From CAVXWV01 sp963695415 (GTDB taxonomy: Bacteria; Chloroflexota; Anaerolineae; Anaerolineales; UBA4823), in NCBI GenBank assembly GCA_963695415.1, contig CAVOGL010000024.1, positions 62,001-126,000 on the forward strand: DNA of 64,000 nt, read 5' to 3'. The translations under genes and the position numbers were made by a program. Every line of letters begins with the position of its first letter. Positions within the stretch are counted from its first letter, which is position 1. The notes below the pieces were generated by a model that was not told the DNA's origin, made no database searches, and was given only the letters and a program-made list of their open reading frames with translations. Shown here one piece after another: positions 52,799 to 62,853 of this stretch.

Positions 52799-53782
52799 AT
52801 GACAGATCACACACAATCTCCCCCAGATCTCCTTGCCATGTACCGCGACATGCGCCTCATTCGCCGCTTTGAAGAGACTGCCAATGAGCTTTACATGCAG
52901 GGAAAAATCCCCTCCACCCTGCACCTCTACATCGGGCAGGAAGCTGTCGCCGTCGGCGTCAGCGCCGCACTCAATACCGATGACTACGTTCTCAGCACCC
53001 ATCGCCCGCACGGTCACGCCCTCGCCAAGGGCGTCACCCCCGAGGCGATTATGGCAGAGCTTTTCGGTAAAGTCACAGGCTCCTGCAAGGGCAAAGGCGG
53101 CTCAATGCACGTTGGCGATATCGCCGTTGGTATGCCCCCCGCCATCGCCATCGTCGGCGGGAATACGCCCATCGCCGCCGGCGCTGCCCTGGCATTCAAG
53201 CTGCAGAAATCCCAGCGCGTCTCCGTGTGTTATTTCGGCGACGGCGCCACCAATGAGGGCGCCTGGCATGAAGCCGTCAACTGTGCTGCCCTTTGGGACC
53301 TGCCCGTCATCTTTGTCTGTGAGAACAACCTCTACGCTGCATCCACCCCGTTCAGCACCGCTTTCAAGATCGAGTCGATCGCCGAACGGGCCTGTGCTTA
53401 TGGGCTGCCAGGCGTGACTGTTGACGGCAACGATGTACTCGCCGTTTACGGCGCGGCGGTAGAAGCTGTCCAGCGCGCTCGCCAGGGTGAAGGACCGACC
53501 CTGATCGAATGCCTGACCTACCGCCTGTGCGGTCATTCCCGCTCCGATCCGCGCACATACCGGTCTAAGGATGAAGAAAAAGAATGGGAAGAGCGAGACC
53601 CGCTGGTGAGTTTCAGCAAATTCCTGCTCGAAAACGGTCACGCCAGCGATGAACAGCTTGTAGAAATCGACCAGGCTGTTGAGCAGCGCCTCGCCGAGGC
53701 AATCGCTTTCGCCGAGACCAGTTCTGCCCCGCATCCCGCTGATACTTACACAGATGTTTTCACCGTCGAAGGGAGGCAGTAG
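52799..53782 (+). CDS. 2-oxoacid dehydrogenase E1 alpha subunit (pyruvate/acetoin type)
   Basis: 327 residues. RLIRRFEETANELYMQGKIP, HRPHGHALAKGV, CKGKGGSMHVGD and the thiamine-diphosphate motif GDGATNEGAWHEAVNC with CENNLYAAST are all typical of E1 alpha of pyruvate or acetoin dehydrogenase. It is 43 bp after the RLP gene and 3 bp before E1 beta. It decarboxylates a 2-oxoacid (or cleaves acetoin) and hands the acyl group to E2. Confidence 0.95.
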   Translation: MTDHTQSPPDLLAMYRDMRLIRRFEETANELYMQGKIPSTLHLYIGQEAVAVGVSAALNTDDYVLSTHRPHGHALAKGVTPEAIMAELFGKVTGSCKGKGGSMHVGDIAVGMPPAIAIVGGNTPIAAGAALAFKLQKSQRVSVCYFGDGATNEGAWHEAVNCAALWDLPVIFVCENNLYAASTPFSTAFKIESIAERACAYGLPGVTVDGNDVLAVYGAAVEAVQRARQGEGPTLIECLTYRLCGHSRSDPRTYRSKDEEKEWEERDPLVSFSKFLLENGHASDEQLVEIDQAVEQRLAEAIAFAETSSAPHPADTYTDVFTVEGRQ

Positions 53783-53785
53783 ACC

Positions 53786-54817
53786 ATGCCTGAGATGACC
53801 ATAGCTGAGGCACTGCGCAGTGCCATCCGCGAAGAAATGATCCGAGATGAGCGTGTCTTCTGCATTGGGGAAGACATCGGTATCGAGGGCGGTTTTGGCG
53901 GTGCCTTCACCGTCACCCTGGGTCTTTCCGCAGAATTCGGACATGACCGCGTCATCGACACGCCCATCTCCGAAGCCGCCATCGCCGGGATCGCCGTCGG
54001 AGCCGCCATTGCTGGCATGCGCCCCATCGCCGATGTGCAGTATGGTGATTTTCTCTTCAACATGATGGACCAGCTTGCCAACGAAGCGGCAAAAATGCGC
54101 TATATGTCCGGGGGCACGATTTCTGTCCCCATGGTCATGCGTGCCCCTGTTGGCTCCACGCGGCGCGGTTCGCAGCATGCCCAGAGCCTGGAAGCTTTCT
54201 TCACCCACGTCCCCGGATTGAAAGTTGTCTGTCCCGCCACCGCCTACGACGCCAAGGGATTGCTCAAGAGTGCTGTGCGCGATGACGACCCGGTGCTGAT
54301 TTTCGAGCACAAGCTGCTTTACGGCTCGAAAGGAGCACGTTCCGAAAAGGGTTCGGTCAACGCTGCCAGCGAAGTGCCGGAAGGCGATTACACGATCCCC
54401 ATCGGGAAGGGCATCGTCCGCCGTGAGGGTAAAGACGTGACCATCGTCGCCAACCTGCTCATGCTCTACCGCGCCCTGGCTGCCGCGGAAACGCTTGCTG
54501 AGAAAGGCATCTCAGCCGAGGTGATCGACCCGCGCACGCTTGTCCCCCTGGACAAGGAACTGATCCTCGAGTCGGTGCGTAAGACCGGTCGACTGGTCAT
54601 TGTCGAAGAGGACAACCTCACCAACGGCTGGGGCGCTGAGGTTGCTGCCATCGTTGCCGATGAAGCCTTCATCTGGCTCGATGCGCCCATCAAGCGCGTG
54701 GCTTCTCCGGATGTTCCCCCGCCTTTCGCGCCTGTCCTGGAAGCCGAATACCTGCCCAACGAGGAGAAAATCATCCAGGCAGTTTTAACGCAGTTCGGTG
54801 ACCAGTTCAGCGGTTGA
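53786..54817 (+). CDS. 2-oxoacid dehydrogenase E1 beta subunit
   Basis: 343 residues. EALRSAIREEMIRDERVFCIGEDIG, DTPISEAAIAGIAVGAAI, RAPVGSTRRGSQHAQSLEAFF and FEHKLLYGSKG match the E1 beta transketolase-like chain. GGGAGGC precedes the start. It assembles with E1 alpha as an alpha2beta2 enzyme. The stop lies 10 bp before the E2 start codon. Confidence 0.95.
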   Translation: MPEMTIAEALRSAIREEMIRDERVFCIGEDIGIEGGFGGAFTVTLGLSAEFGHDRVIDTPISEAAIAGIAVGAAIAGMRPIADVQYGDFLFNMMDQLANEAAKMRYMSGGTISVPMVMRAPVGSTRRGSQHAQSLEAFFTHVPGLKVVCPATAYDAKGLLKSAVRDDDPVLIFEHKLLYGSKGARSEKGSVNAASEVPEGDYTIPIGKGIVRREGKDVTIVANLLMLYRALAAAETLAEKGISAEVIDPRTLVPLDKELILESVRKTGRLVIVEEDNLTNGWGAEVAAIVADEAFIWLDAPIKRVASPDVPPPFAPVLEAEYLPNEEKIIQAVLTQFGDQFSG

Positions 54818-54827
54818 GAGGATTGTC

Positions 54828-56154
54828 ATGACAGTTGAGATCATTGTCCCCCCGCTCAGCCAGACCATGGATAGCCTCATCCTGGTGGGTTGGTTGAAGC
54901 AGCCAGGTGACACGGTATCCAAGGGCGAGCCGCTTTTCACCGTGGAGACCGATAAAGCTACCCTGGAAGTGGAGTCCCCTGCCAGCGGTCAGTTGCAGGC
55001 TGTCACCGCCCAGCCCGGTGATGAAATCCGCGTCCGCTCCGTAATCGGTACTATTGCCCTCTCCGGTGAGGCTGGTCTTGGAGATATAGGGCAGATGCCT
55101 GCTGCCGCGGCTTTCACCCAACTTCCCTACGAACCACAAAAGCGCCTATTCGCCACGCCGCGCGCCCGCCTGGTTGCTCAACAAGGAGATCTCGACCTCG
55201 AGATCCTGCGCGGTCAGGGCAGTGGACCCCAGGGTTGGGTCGTATCCCGTGATGTGCATTCCTATCTGCAGCAGAAAGCGGATACAGACCAGCCAGTAAA
55301 GTCGCTGAAAGCCACCCCGCTTGCTCGTCGTGTGGCTCAGGACACCGGTATCGATCTCTCGACCCTCACGCCCGGCAAACCTGGTGAGTCATTGCGAAAA
55401 GCCGATGTTGAAAAAGCCCTCGCTGCACAGACTATGCCTGGGGTTGACCCCATTAAGCGCATACCCCTTTCTCCCACCCGCCGCACGATCGCACGCAGGC
55501 TGGCAGAAAGTCACTCCTCCGTTGTCCCTGTCACCTACATGACCGAGGTGGATGCCACCCGTCTGGTGCGCTTGCGGAAGCGGTTATTGGAAGAACTCCC
55601 CGCCGATGCTGTCCGTCCGACGATCACCGATTACCTGGTCATGATTACCTGCCGCGTGCTGAGCCTGCATCCGGAATTAAACGCCACTTTCGATGGCGAG
55701 TTTATCGAGACCAACACCGCCGTTCATCTGGCGCTGGCTGTCGACACGCCTCGCGGCCTGCTGGTTCCCGTCATACGGGACGCGGCAGCCCTCGGGTTGC
55801 TCGAGTTAGCCCGTCAGCGTGTGGACCTGGTGGATGCGTACCCAATTAAATCAGGTCACCCCCGAAGAGCTTTCCGGTGGTACCTTCACCCTCACCAATC
55901 TGGGCACGCTGGGCATTGATCACTTCACGCCCGTGATCAATCCGCCCCAGGTTGCCATCCTGGGAGTGGGACGGATTCGCTCGGTTCTGGTCGCCGCCGG
56001 TAGTAACCGGAGTAAGAAAAAGGTCAAGGTCCGCCAGGTACTCGGACTTGCCCTCACCTGCGACCACCGTGTGATCGACGGTGCTCCTGCTGCCCGGTTC
56101 CTACAGGATATCGCTGCCGGAATCGAAAAGCCGCACCTGGGATTTCTAGCTTAG
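54828..56154 (+). CDS. 2-oxoacid dehydrogenase E2 (dihydrolipoyl acyltransferase), frameshifted
   Basis: About 440 residues. The lipoyl domain carries Lys in VETDKATLEVESP (lipoylated Lys at about 42); a peripheral subunit-binding domain (KATPLARRVAQDTGIDLSTL) follows; the catalytic domain has VTYMTEVDAT, GGTFTLTNLGTLGIDHFTPVINP and the active-site DHRVIDGAPAARFL. The frame shifts near 55838 (two bases missing would give DARTQLNQVTPEELS). ATG 54828 has GAGAGGA. No E3 gene is nearby, so E3 must be shared with another complex. The gene overlaps the convergent dehydratase by 9 bp. Confidence 0.93.
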
Positions 56155-57198
56155 GAAGCCCCGCTCCACCGCCATCATCCCCGCTCGCAGGAACCCCAAT
56201 GCAAACGACATCCCCGCGTGCCACGGCGCCGGGCAGGTCATGTGCGGTGCATGGTCAGGGATGATTACTCCCTGGAAGTTGTGCCGGTGCAGGATGCTCA
56301 AAATTCGCAGGATGTCAGTCTCTCCCTCATCGATAAAAACTTCCGTGTAATTGGGCACCTTCCCTTTAACGTTGCGCAGGTGCACATAAGCGATCTTGCC
56401 GTCTCGAGCATAGCGTTCGATCGCGCCGTAGAAATCTCCGCCGTCCATCTCAGCCATGGTGCCCACGCACAATTCCGCCTTGCTGTTCGGGCTGGGCACA
56501 AGGTCGAAGAGTTTTTGATAATACTCAGGCTGATAGATCAGCCGCTCCGTTCCGCGCAGCGCCGGCATCGGCGGATCATCGGGATGGGCTGCCAGTACCA
56601 CACCGGCTTCTTCTGCCACAGGCAGCAGGTTGCTCAGGAAGTAGTGCATGCGCTGCCACATCTCGTCCCTGCTGACTGGGGGCAAATAGCCTTCTTTCGG
56701 GTCCCGGTCATACACGCTGCCCCACACCCAGCCGTTGGGGATGGGGGGTTGTTCCGGGTCCCTGAAAGCCGGCACCTCCGCCCCGCCGCGGGCGAAGGGT
56801 CCCCACACGCGCCCCCATACCCCGGCGATGCTGAAGTAGTAGCCAAAGACCGGAATCCCCGCTTTGCCCACGTTGCGGATCAGGTTCTTCAGGTTTTCCA
56901 TCTGCTCCTGCTTCTTCGGTCCATCCAGCAGGATGTCGTACCAGAATGCCGGGTTGAAATTCTCCAATGCTGCCAGTTCCAGGCCTTCTTCATTGACCAT
57001 CTTGCGTAATTCGACAAGATCATCCACTGTCCACATCTCACCTTCACCAACATATCCAGGTGGATCCTTTGGTATCACCTCACCCTTACGCCGAAGCTCC
57101 GAGCTGTGCAGGGTGATGTGGGTCACCCCCGCCTGCTTCGCAAAACGCAGGTTATCCCGCGTCACGTTCATACTGCTCATTCCCAATCCAAGTTTCAT
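56146..57198 (-). CDS. Mannonate dehydratase (UxuA)-like TIM-barrel protein
   Basis: 350 residues from ATG 57198 with GGAGGAG upstream. KLGLGMSSM opens the barrel; HPDDPPMPALRGTERLIY, ELCVGTMAEMDGGDFY, YVHLRNVKGK and GVIIPDHAPHM hold the His, Cys, Asp and Arg ligands that UxuA uses to dehydrate D-mannonate to 2-keto-3-deoxygluconate. The sequence is shorter than E. coli UxuA. It could act on another sugar acid. It faces the E2 gene and is separated from the RLP operon by direction only. Confidence 0.85.
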   Translation of the reverse strand: MKLGLGMSSMNVTRDNLRFAKQAGVTHITLHSSELRRKGEVIPKDPPGYVGEGEMWTVDDLVELRKMVNEEGLELAALENFNPAFWYDILLDGPKKQEQMENLKNLIRNVGKAGIPVFGYYFSIAGVWGRVWGPFARGGAEVPAFRDPEQPPIPNGWVWGSVYDRDPKEGYLPPVSRDEMWQRMHYFLSNLLPVAEEAGVVLAAHPDDPPMPALRGTERLIYQPEYYQKLFDLVPSPNSKAELCVGTMAEMDGGDFYGAIERYARDGKIAYVHLRNVKGKVPNYTEVFIDEGETDILRILSILHRHNFQGVIIPDHAPHMTCPAPWHAGMSFALGFLRAGMMAVERGFLS

Positions 57199-57310
57199 GG
57201 TTTTCTCCTCCGTAGGGTCCAAATCTGTCCTTCTTCTTATATTCCCCCTCAAATTAGATGAGGAGGGTAAACTCGTTAGTGATCTCGTGTAACTATGATA
57301 TGATTTAATT

Positions 57311-57730
57311 ATGAGTGATCATCACGGGTCGAAAATCGAGATTTTCAGTGCAATTGTAAAGGATTATTTCGTAGATAACGAGATCGCCGCAATTTTCCTC
57401 TTCGGGTCAGCTGTTGGCGAAACGTTTTCTGATAATAGTGATATTGATGTTGGCATTCTATATAAACCTGGTCACTCACCTGGATGGAAAAATCGGTTGA
57501 AAGATCAAGAAGAGCTTAGTGAACGGTTTGGGAGAGATGTTGATCTCGTCTTGCTTAATCAGACTTCTCCGATCCTAAAATATCAGGTACTGAAATACGG
57601 GGTGCCTGTTTGTATATACGATAAAGAGCTGATGAATGATTTTTTTGTTCGTACATTAAACGAGTATTTTGATCTCAAACAGAACCGTCAGATTATTGAG
57701 CGTTCATTAGGCAATGTGAGTATTATTTGA
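57311..57730 (+). CDS. mntA: MNT-type nucleotidyltransferase (MntA-like antitoxin)
   Basis: 139 residues. The minimal nucleotidyltransferase motif is FLFGSAVGETFSDNSDIDVGI (GSx10DxD), with the second acidic site in RFGRDVDLVLL. In MntA/HepT systems this protein AMPylates the HEPN toxin. Its stop overlaps the TTG start of the HEPN gene, so the pair is translationally coupled. Lower GC than its neighbours suggests transfer. Confidence 0.9.
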   Translation: MSDHHGSKIEIFSAIVKDYFVDNEIAAIFLFGSAVGETFSDNSDIDVGILYKPGHSPGWKNRLKDQEELSERFGRDVDLVLLNQTSPILKYQVLKYGVPVCIYDKELMNDFFVRTLNEYFDLKQNRQIIERSLGNVSII

Positions 57731-58272
57731 TTGACAATGATATCGTTTATGCCAAAATTGGCAGTATAAAGACTTGCCTCAAGCGGATAGCCGAGGTGAC
57801 CAACCTGGATCCAAGACGGTTGGAAGACATCAATGTTCAAGATATTTTTGTCTTAAATCTTCAACGAGCAGTCCAATCTGCCATCGATTTGTCAGCACAC
57901 TTGATTGCTTCAGAAAGTTTGGGGCTGCCTTCCACATTAAAGGATAATTTCTTGCTTCTGGAGAAGTTCGGGATTCTCTCTCATTCGTTAACCAATCGTA
58001 TGGTCAGTATGGTCGGTTTCCGCAATATCGCTATTCATGACTATCAAAACCTTGACCTAGCTGTCCTTAAAGCAATACTAACGGATCACCTGAAAGATCT
58101 TGAGGATTTTTCCCTCTCCGTACTGAAATCATTACAAACTATAAATTCCATATTTCCTTCGCCCCATTCCACTATGAACGCCATTCGCGTAAAAAATCCG
58201 CGCCATCCCCCCATCTGCGTAATCCGCGTTAAACCCCACCCAACCTCACCACACCCCAACCCTCGGTGGTAA
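57727..58272 (+). CDS. hepT: HEPN-domain RNase toxin (HepT-like)
   Basis: 181 residues in the open frame; the fold ends near residue 140. It has HEPN helices (LKRIAEVTNLDPRRLEDI, QRAVQSAIDLSAHLIASESLG) and the RNase motif GFRNIAIHDYQNLDL (Rx4-6H; R...HDY). The start is TTG overlapping the mntA stop (TTGA). The last ~35 residues (HSTMNAIRVKNPRHPPICVI...) are encoded by a dispersed AATCCGCG repeat, so the native C-terminus was probably shorter. It is an RNase that cuts tRNA or mRNA when not modified by MntA. Confidence 0.88.
   Translation: MIDNDIVYAKIGSIKTCLKRIAEVTNLDPRRLEDINVQDIFVLNLQRAVQSAIDLSAHLIASESLGLPSTLKDNFLLLEKFGILSHSLTNRMVSMVGFRNIAIHDYQNLDLAVLKAILTDHLKDLEDFSLSVLKSLQTINSIFPSPHSTMNAIRVKNPRHPPICVIRVKPHPTSPHPNPRW
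58165..58235. repeat. Dispersed AATCCGCG repeat at the 3' end of hepT
   Basis: CCATTCGCGTAAAAAATCCG, CGCCATCCC and CATCTGCGTAATCCGCGTT belong to the repeat family at 12247, 49150 and 50340. Confidence 0.75.
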
Positions 58273-59699
58273 CGGATCCTGGTTCGATGCCATCAATTCG
58301 ATTAACATATCAAGCAGCCCGGCTTGCATGCTGGCAGCCTCTGGATTGTCCCATAAATTGAACATGCAGTCCGGATCATCATCCAGGTCATACAGTTCGC
58401 CGCGTTTACCTGCGCCGTGCCAGGTCAGCAGGGTGGATTCTGTCCTGGTACTCCGCCGCCCTCCTCCATTCTCGATCAATACGACAGAACGCAGGGGATC
58501 TTTGGGTGACATCAATACTGGAACCAGACTCATTCCCTGGATAGGGGATGGTTCAGGCGGTTTACACCGGTCAGTTCAAGGATCGTCGGCATCAGGTCGA
58601 TCGTGCTGCACAGCTGGTTTCGTGCCTCGCCCGCAAATCTGCCGCCTGGCAGCTGGATGATGAAGGGCACGTTGGTCACGCAGTCATACGTTGTCCCCTT
58701 GAAAAGCAGGTGGTGGTCTCCCAGCATTTCGCCGTGGTCGGAAGTGAATACTACCAGGGTGTTTTCCATCAATCCTTTTTCCTCAAGGTTTTCCAGCACC
58801 CGTCCAATATTCTTATCGATCTGGGAAACCATCCCGTAATAATAAGCCTTGATCCGCCGCCAGTCTTCCTCTTTAAATTGGTTCAGTCCTACTGCTTCGT
58901 GCCCGTTACCTTTTGCGAAGTATTTGTCCCGGTAGGCATCAGGCCAGAGTTCTACCTCTCCAGGGTGCCAGACAGGTAACGGCATGTCTGCCGGATCATA
59001 CATCTGGTCATATGGCGATGGCGGGTTGAAAGGATGATGAGGGTGGACAAAGGAGAGCCACAGGAAAAATGGTTCCTCCGCTGGATGTTCATCCAGCATC
59101 CTCAGCGCCTGGTTGGTGATCCAGGTGGTTTGGTGGTGTTCCTCCGGGAAGGGCGATGCTTCCGTCGCACTCTGCGGGTAGCTGGCGCTGTGCAGTTCGT
59201 CCCACACGTTATAACCGTGCCCTGCCAGGTAATCGCCGTAAGGTCCCATGCGGTGGTCTTCACTCAGCATGACCCGGTCGAATCCGTGCCAGGGGAAGGC
59301 ACCTTCCGGTGGCTGGGGATTGATCGCCAGTGCAGGATCTGGATCGATCAGGGGGGATCCATCTGCAGGGAAATTCCACTGCGGTCCAAAGTGCATCTTC
59401 CCCGCGCCGTAAGTCCGGTATCCTGCATCCCTCAAGATCGACATGAGTGTCACTTCGGTTTCCGGCAGGTAAATACCGTTGTTTGTTACATGGTGGATGC
59501 TGGGATAGCGCCCGGTGATCATGCTCACCCGGTTCGGAGCGCAAACCGGATAGGCAGTGAACATGCGTTCAAACCGGACACCTCTTTCAGCCAGCCCGTC
59601 CAGTACCGGTGTGTAAATCACCGGGTTCTTATAACAACCGACAGCGTCCTTGCGCATCTGGTCTGTGGTAATGAAGAGGATGTTGGGGTTTATAGCCAT
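58246..59699 (-). CDS. Cys-type sulfatase, frameshifted near C-terminus
   Basis: About 485 residues. Sulfatase signature AYPVCAPNRVSMITGR holds the Cys (CxPxR) that must be converted to formylglycine. The metal and substrate motifs are NILFITTDQMRKD (Asp-Asp side), GAGKMHFGP (GKxH) and FTSDHGEMLGDH (DHG). The given frame breaks near 58557; one missing C restores VNPPEPSPIQGMSLVPVL and the end VGVW. The start at 59699 has GGGAGGG. It desulfates a sulfated sugar or polysaccharide. Any activating enzyme would have to lie outside this window, since the FGE-like protein at the window start lacks the catalytic Cys pair. Confidence 0.9.
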
Positions 59700-59798
59700 A
59701 TTTATGCCCTCCCGGAGATGCTTTGCCTCATTATACAGTCGTTGTGATCATAATTAATCCACAAACTCCATTTATCAAGCGCATGGGCTGTCTTGAAA

Positions 59799-59876
59799 GA
59801 TGTAGGGCGGGTTCTTACCCGCCAGCCAATTAGGCAGTTGACACGATTCGGCAGAGCAGAACCCCGCCCTACCTCT
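59799..59876. repeat. GTAGGGCGGG/CCCGCCCTAC inverted repeat
   Basis: Arms GTAGGGCGGGTTCT (59802-59815) and AGAACCCCGCCCTAC (59858-59872) in the 240-bp gap between sulfatase and GH63. The GTAGGGCGGGT core recurs at 20516. Confidence 0.75.
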
Positions 59877-59943
59877 GGCGGTAAATTTATTCGAAAGTTT
59901 TCTTTTTTGAACAACCCCTTGCTTGGTTAATCAAAGAAAATAT

Positions 59944-62662
59944 TTAACTTTGGTTGGAATCCTGCTCTTCGAGTATCTTAGTAAAAGTCAGCCCTGACTG
60001 TAGAAAAAGTTCGGGTGAATAGCTGCCAAAAAGCTTATACGCTACAGCCACAAGCCCCGTCCAGCCAGTCTGGTGGTTTGCCCCCAGACCGGCGCCATTA
60101 TCACCATGGAAGTATTCGTAGAAAAGTAGGTTGTCTCTCCAGAATGGATCTTCCTGGAATTTCTCCGTTCCGCCAAAAACCGGGCGTCTGCCCTGGACGT
60201 CGCGTTCAAAGCAGCGCGCCAGGCGCAGACCAATTTCTCGTGCTACCTCATACAGTGTCATCATTTTTCCGGAACCGGTTGGGCACTCGATCTTAAAATC
60301 GTCCCCAAAATAACTGTAATAGCTCAATAGAGAGCGGATCAATAGCGTGTTAACCGGGAACCAGACCGGTCCGCGCCAGTTGGAATTGCCTCCAAAGAGC
60401 CCCGAGTTCGATTCAGCGGGTAAATAATCAACTCTGAACTGTTCTCCATGTACACTGACAACGAAAGGATTTTCTTCGTGCCAGCGTGACAGGGACCTGA
60501 TTCCATAAGGGCTCAAAAAACGATCTTCATCCAGCATTCGCCCAAGAATTCGCCGCAATTTATCTTCATTGACTACGGACAACATGCGCCTGCCATTGTA
60601 CCCGGGTTGATTGATGGGGTGGATATTTGCTACCAGTTCGGGGCGCTTGTTGACAAAGGTTTGGATGCGTTCGATGACTTCAGGCATGGCTTCGATCATT
60701 TCAGGCTCGATGACGGTTACAGCCATCAGGGGTAGCAAGCCAACCATGGAGCGCACCTTGATCCGCTTCGCGCTGCCATCCGGCAGCACCAGCACATCGT
60801 AAAAGAATCCATCCTCTTCATCCCAGAGTTCGTCCTGGTTATCACCGACGCGGTCCATTGATCCGGCGATCCATAGAAAGTGCTGCACAAACTTGAGCAC
60901 CATGTCTTGATATGAAGGGTCCTGGTGTGCGATCGCCAGGGCGAGCGAAAGCATGTTCTGGCTGAAGAAAGCCATCCACGCAGTGCCGTCCGCCTGCTCC
61001 AGGTATCCTCCGGTTGGAAGTGGTTGACTGCGGTCGAAAACGCCTATGTTGTCCAGTCCCAGGAATCCGCCGTTGAAAAGGTTGTTACCGCCTGGATCTT
61101 TCCGGTTTACCCACCAGTTGAAATTGAGCAGGAGTTTTTTGAAAACATTCTTCAAAAAACTGATCTCTTCAGCATGCATACGTTCCCCTGTCAGGTAATT
61201 GAAGTATGTCGCCCAGGCGTGCACCGGAGGGTTTACATCGCTGAAATTCCACTCGTAAGCCGGGATCTGACCGTTGGGATGCAGGTAAACGTCGCTGAGC
61301 ATCAAACCCAGCTGCTCTTTGGCAAAATCCGGATCGATCAGGTCGAAAGCCAGGGTGTGAAATGCCAGGTCCCACGCTGCATACCACGGATATTCCCATT
61401 TGTCCGGCATGGAGATGATGTTCTCATTGGTCATGTGGTACCAGTCACGGTTTCGTATGATCCGTTTTCCACCAAGTAATGGGTTCGCACCGTGCTCTTC
61501 AAGCCAGCGGTCCAGATCAAAGAAATAATACTGCTTGCTCCACAACATACCAGCAAGTGCCTGGCGCATGACCAGCCGGCGGTCATCATTGAGCGCTTCC
61601 GGAGTGATCTCGTGGTAAAACTCATCGGCTTCTTTTTTGCGATCTTTGAAGATTTTTTCAAATCCAGCGTCGAATGCAAGAAAATTGCTCGAGCCCGAGT
61701 TGGATCTCAATCTCAGGCGGATCGATACGGTTTCCCCGGATTGGATGGTCAGATGGTAAACGGCAGCCGACTTTGTTCCTGTTTTGGCAGGATTAACCAA
61801 CTCATGCCTTCCGGAAACTACATAATCGTGAAAGGCATCCTTCACAAAAGGTGATGCGTTTTCTTCTGCGAATATCCGCCGCTTGTTTGTTTCGTTATTG
61901 GTAAACAGCAGTTCTGAGGCGCTTTCACAGTAAAACATGTATTCGCCAAGTTGCGGGTGGGTTGCCCGGACTGCCATGGTTCCAGCCGGTGTCTCTGCCT
62001 GGGAAAGTTCTGCCTGGGTGGCGCTTTCTTCGTACCAGGAAGTGTTGCGGAAACACAATTGTGGCAGGATAGATAATTCCGCCGCAGATGGTCCCCGGTT
62101 TACAGCGCTGATCCGCATGAGAATATCTTCGGGGGCTGCTTTGGCGTATTCCACGAACACATCGAAATATCGATCTTCATCGAAAACGCCTGTATCGATC
62201 AGTTCATATTCCATTTCATCCCGGGTTCGCTCCCGGTTTGTTTTCACCAAATCTTCGTAAGGGAATGCGTTCTGCGGGTATTTATACAGGAATCGCATGT
62301 AGGAGTGAGTGGGGGTGCTGTCCAGGTAGTAATAATATTCCTTGACATCCTCCCCATGATTTCCCTCCGCGTTGCTCAAACCGAACAAACGCTCTTTCAG
62401 GATCGAGTCTGCACCATTCCAGAGAGCCAGCGACCAGCACAGGAACTGCCGGTCATCGGATATGCCGGCAAGCCCGTCTTCCCCCCATTTATACGTTCGC
62501 GAGCGTGCCTGGTCGTGGGTGAAGTAATTCCATGCATCCCCATTATCACTGTAATCCTCGCGCACAGTACCCCACTGTCGTTCGCTCAGGTAAGGTCCCC
62601 ACTTTCGCCAGGGATATGTTTTTGTGTTTCGCGTCTGCCAGACGCTGTTTCTCCGCGTTCAT
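59944..62662 (-). CDS. GH63-like (MGH1-type) glycosidase, N-terminal frameshift
   Basis: About 905 residues. Start ATG 62662 with AGAGGA upstream; one surplus base in the T-run at 62619-62623 separates the first 14 residues (MNAEKQRLADAKHK) from PWRKWGPYLSERQWGTVRED. GH63-type features: GDAWNYFTHDQARSRTYKWGEDGLAG at the start (spread over about 25 residues), EYPWYAAWDLAFHTLA, PAYEWNFSDVNPPVHAWA, GGYLEQADGTAWMAFF, WDEEDGFFYD and NSNWRGPVWFPVN. The barrel is (alpha/alpha)6. GH63 members cleave glucosylglycerate, mannosylglycerate or alpha-glucans. It lies downstream of PhyH. Confidence 0.88.
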
Positions 62663-62853
62663 GCTGTTTCCTCTTCCAAGAATCCGGGCTGAAACCAGTC
62701 CTTTTAATCAATAACACCCGGTTAAAACAGAACCGGGCTGTACAAACAGGAATTCTACCTCTATGACCTGATTATGAGAAGAGCAGGTTTATTTGGGTGT
62801 ACCGCTCAATTTATGAAGCTGTCGCAAAAGTCAATTTGGGACAGCCACTTTCC

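Noticed and set aside
53102..54310. Minus-strand frame of 402 codons opposite E1 alpha and E1 beta
   Set aside because: It covers two genes with strong family motifs on the plus strand; a GC-driven shadow.
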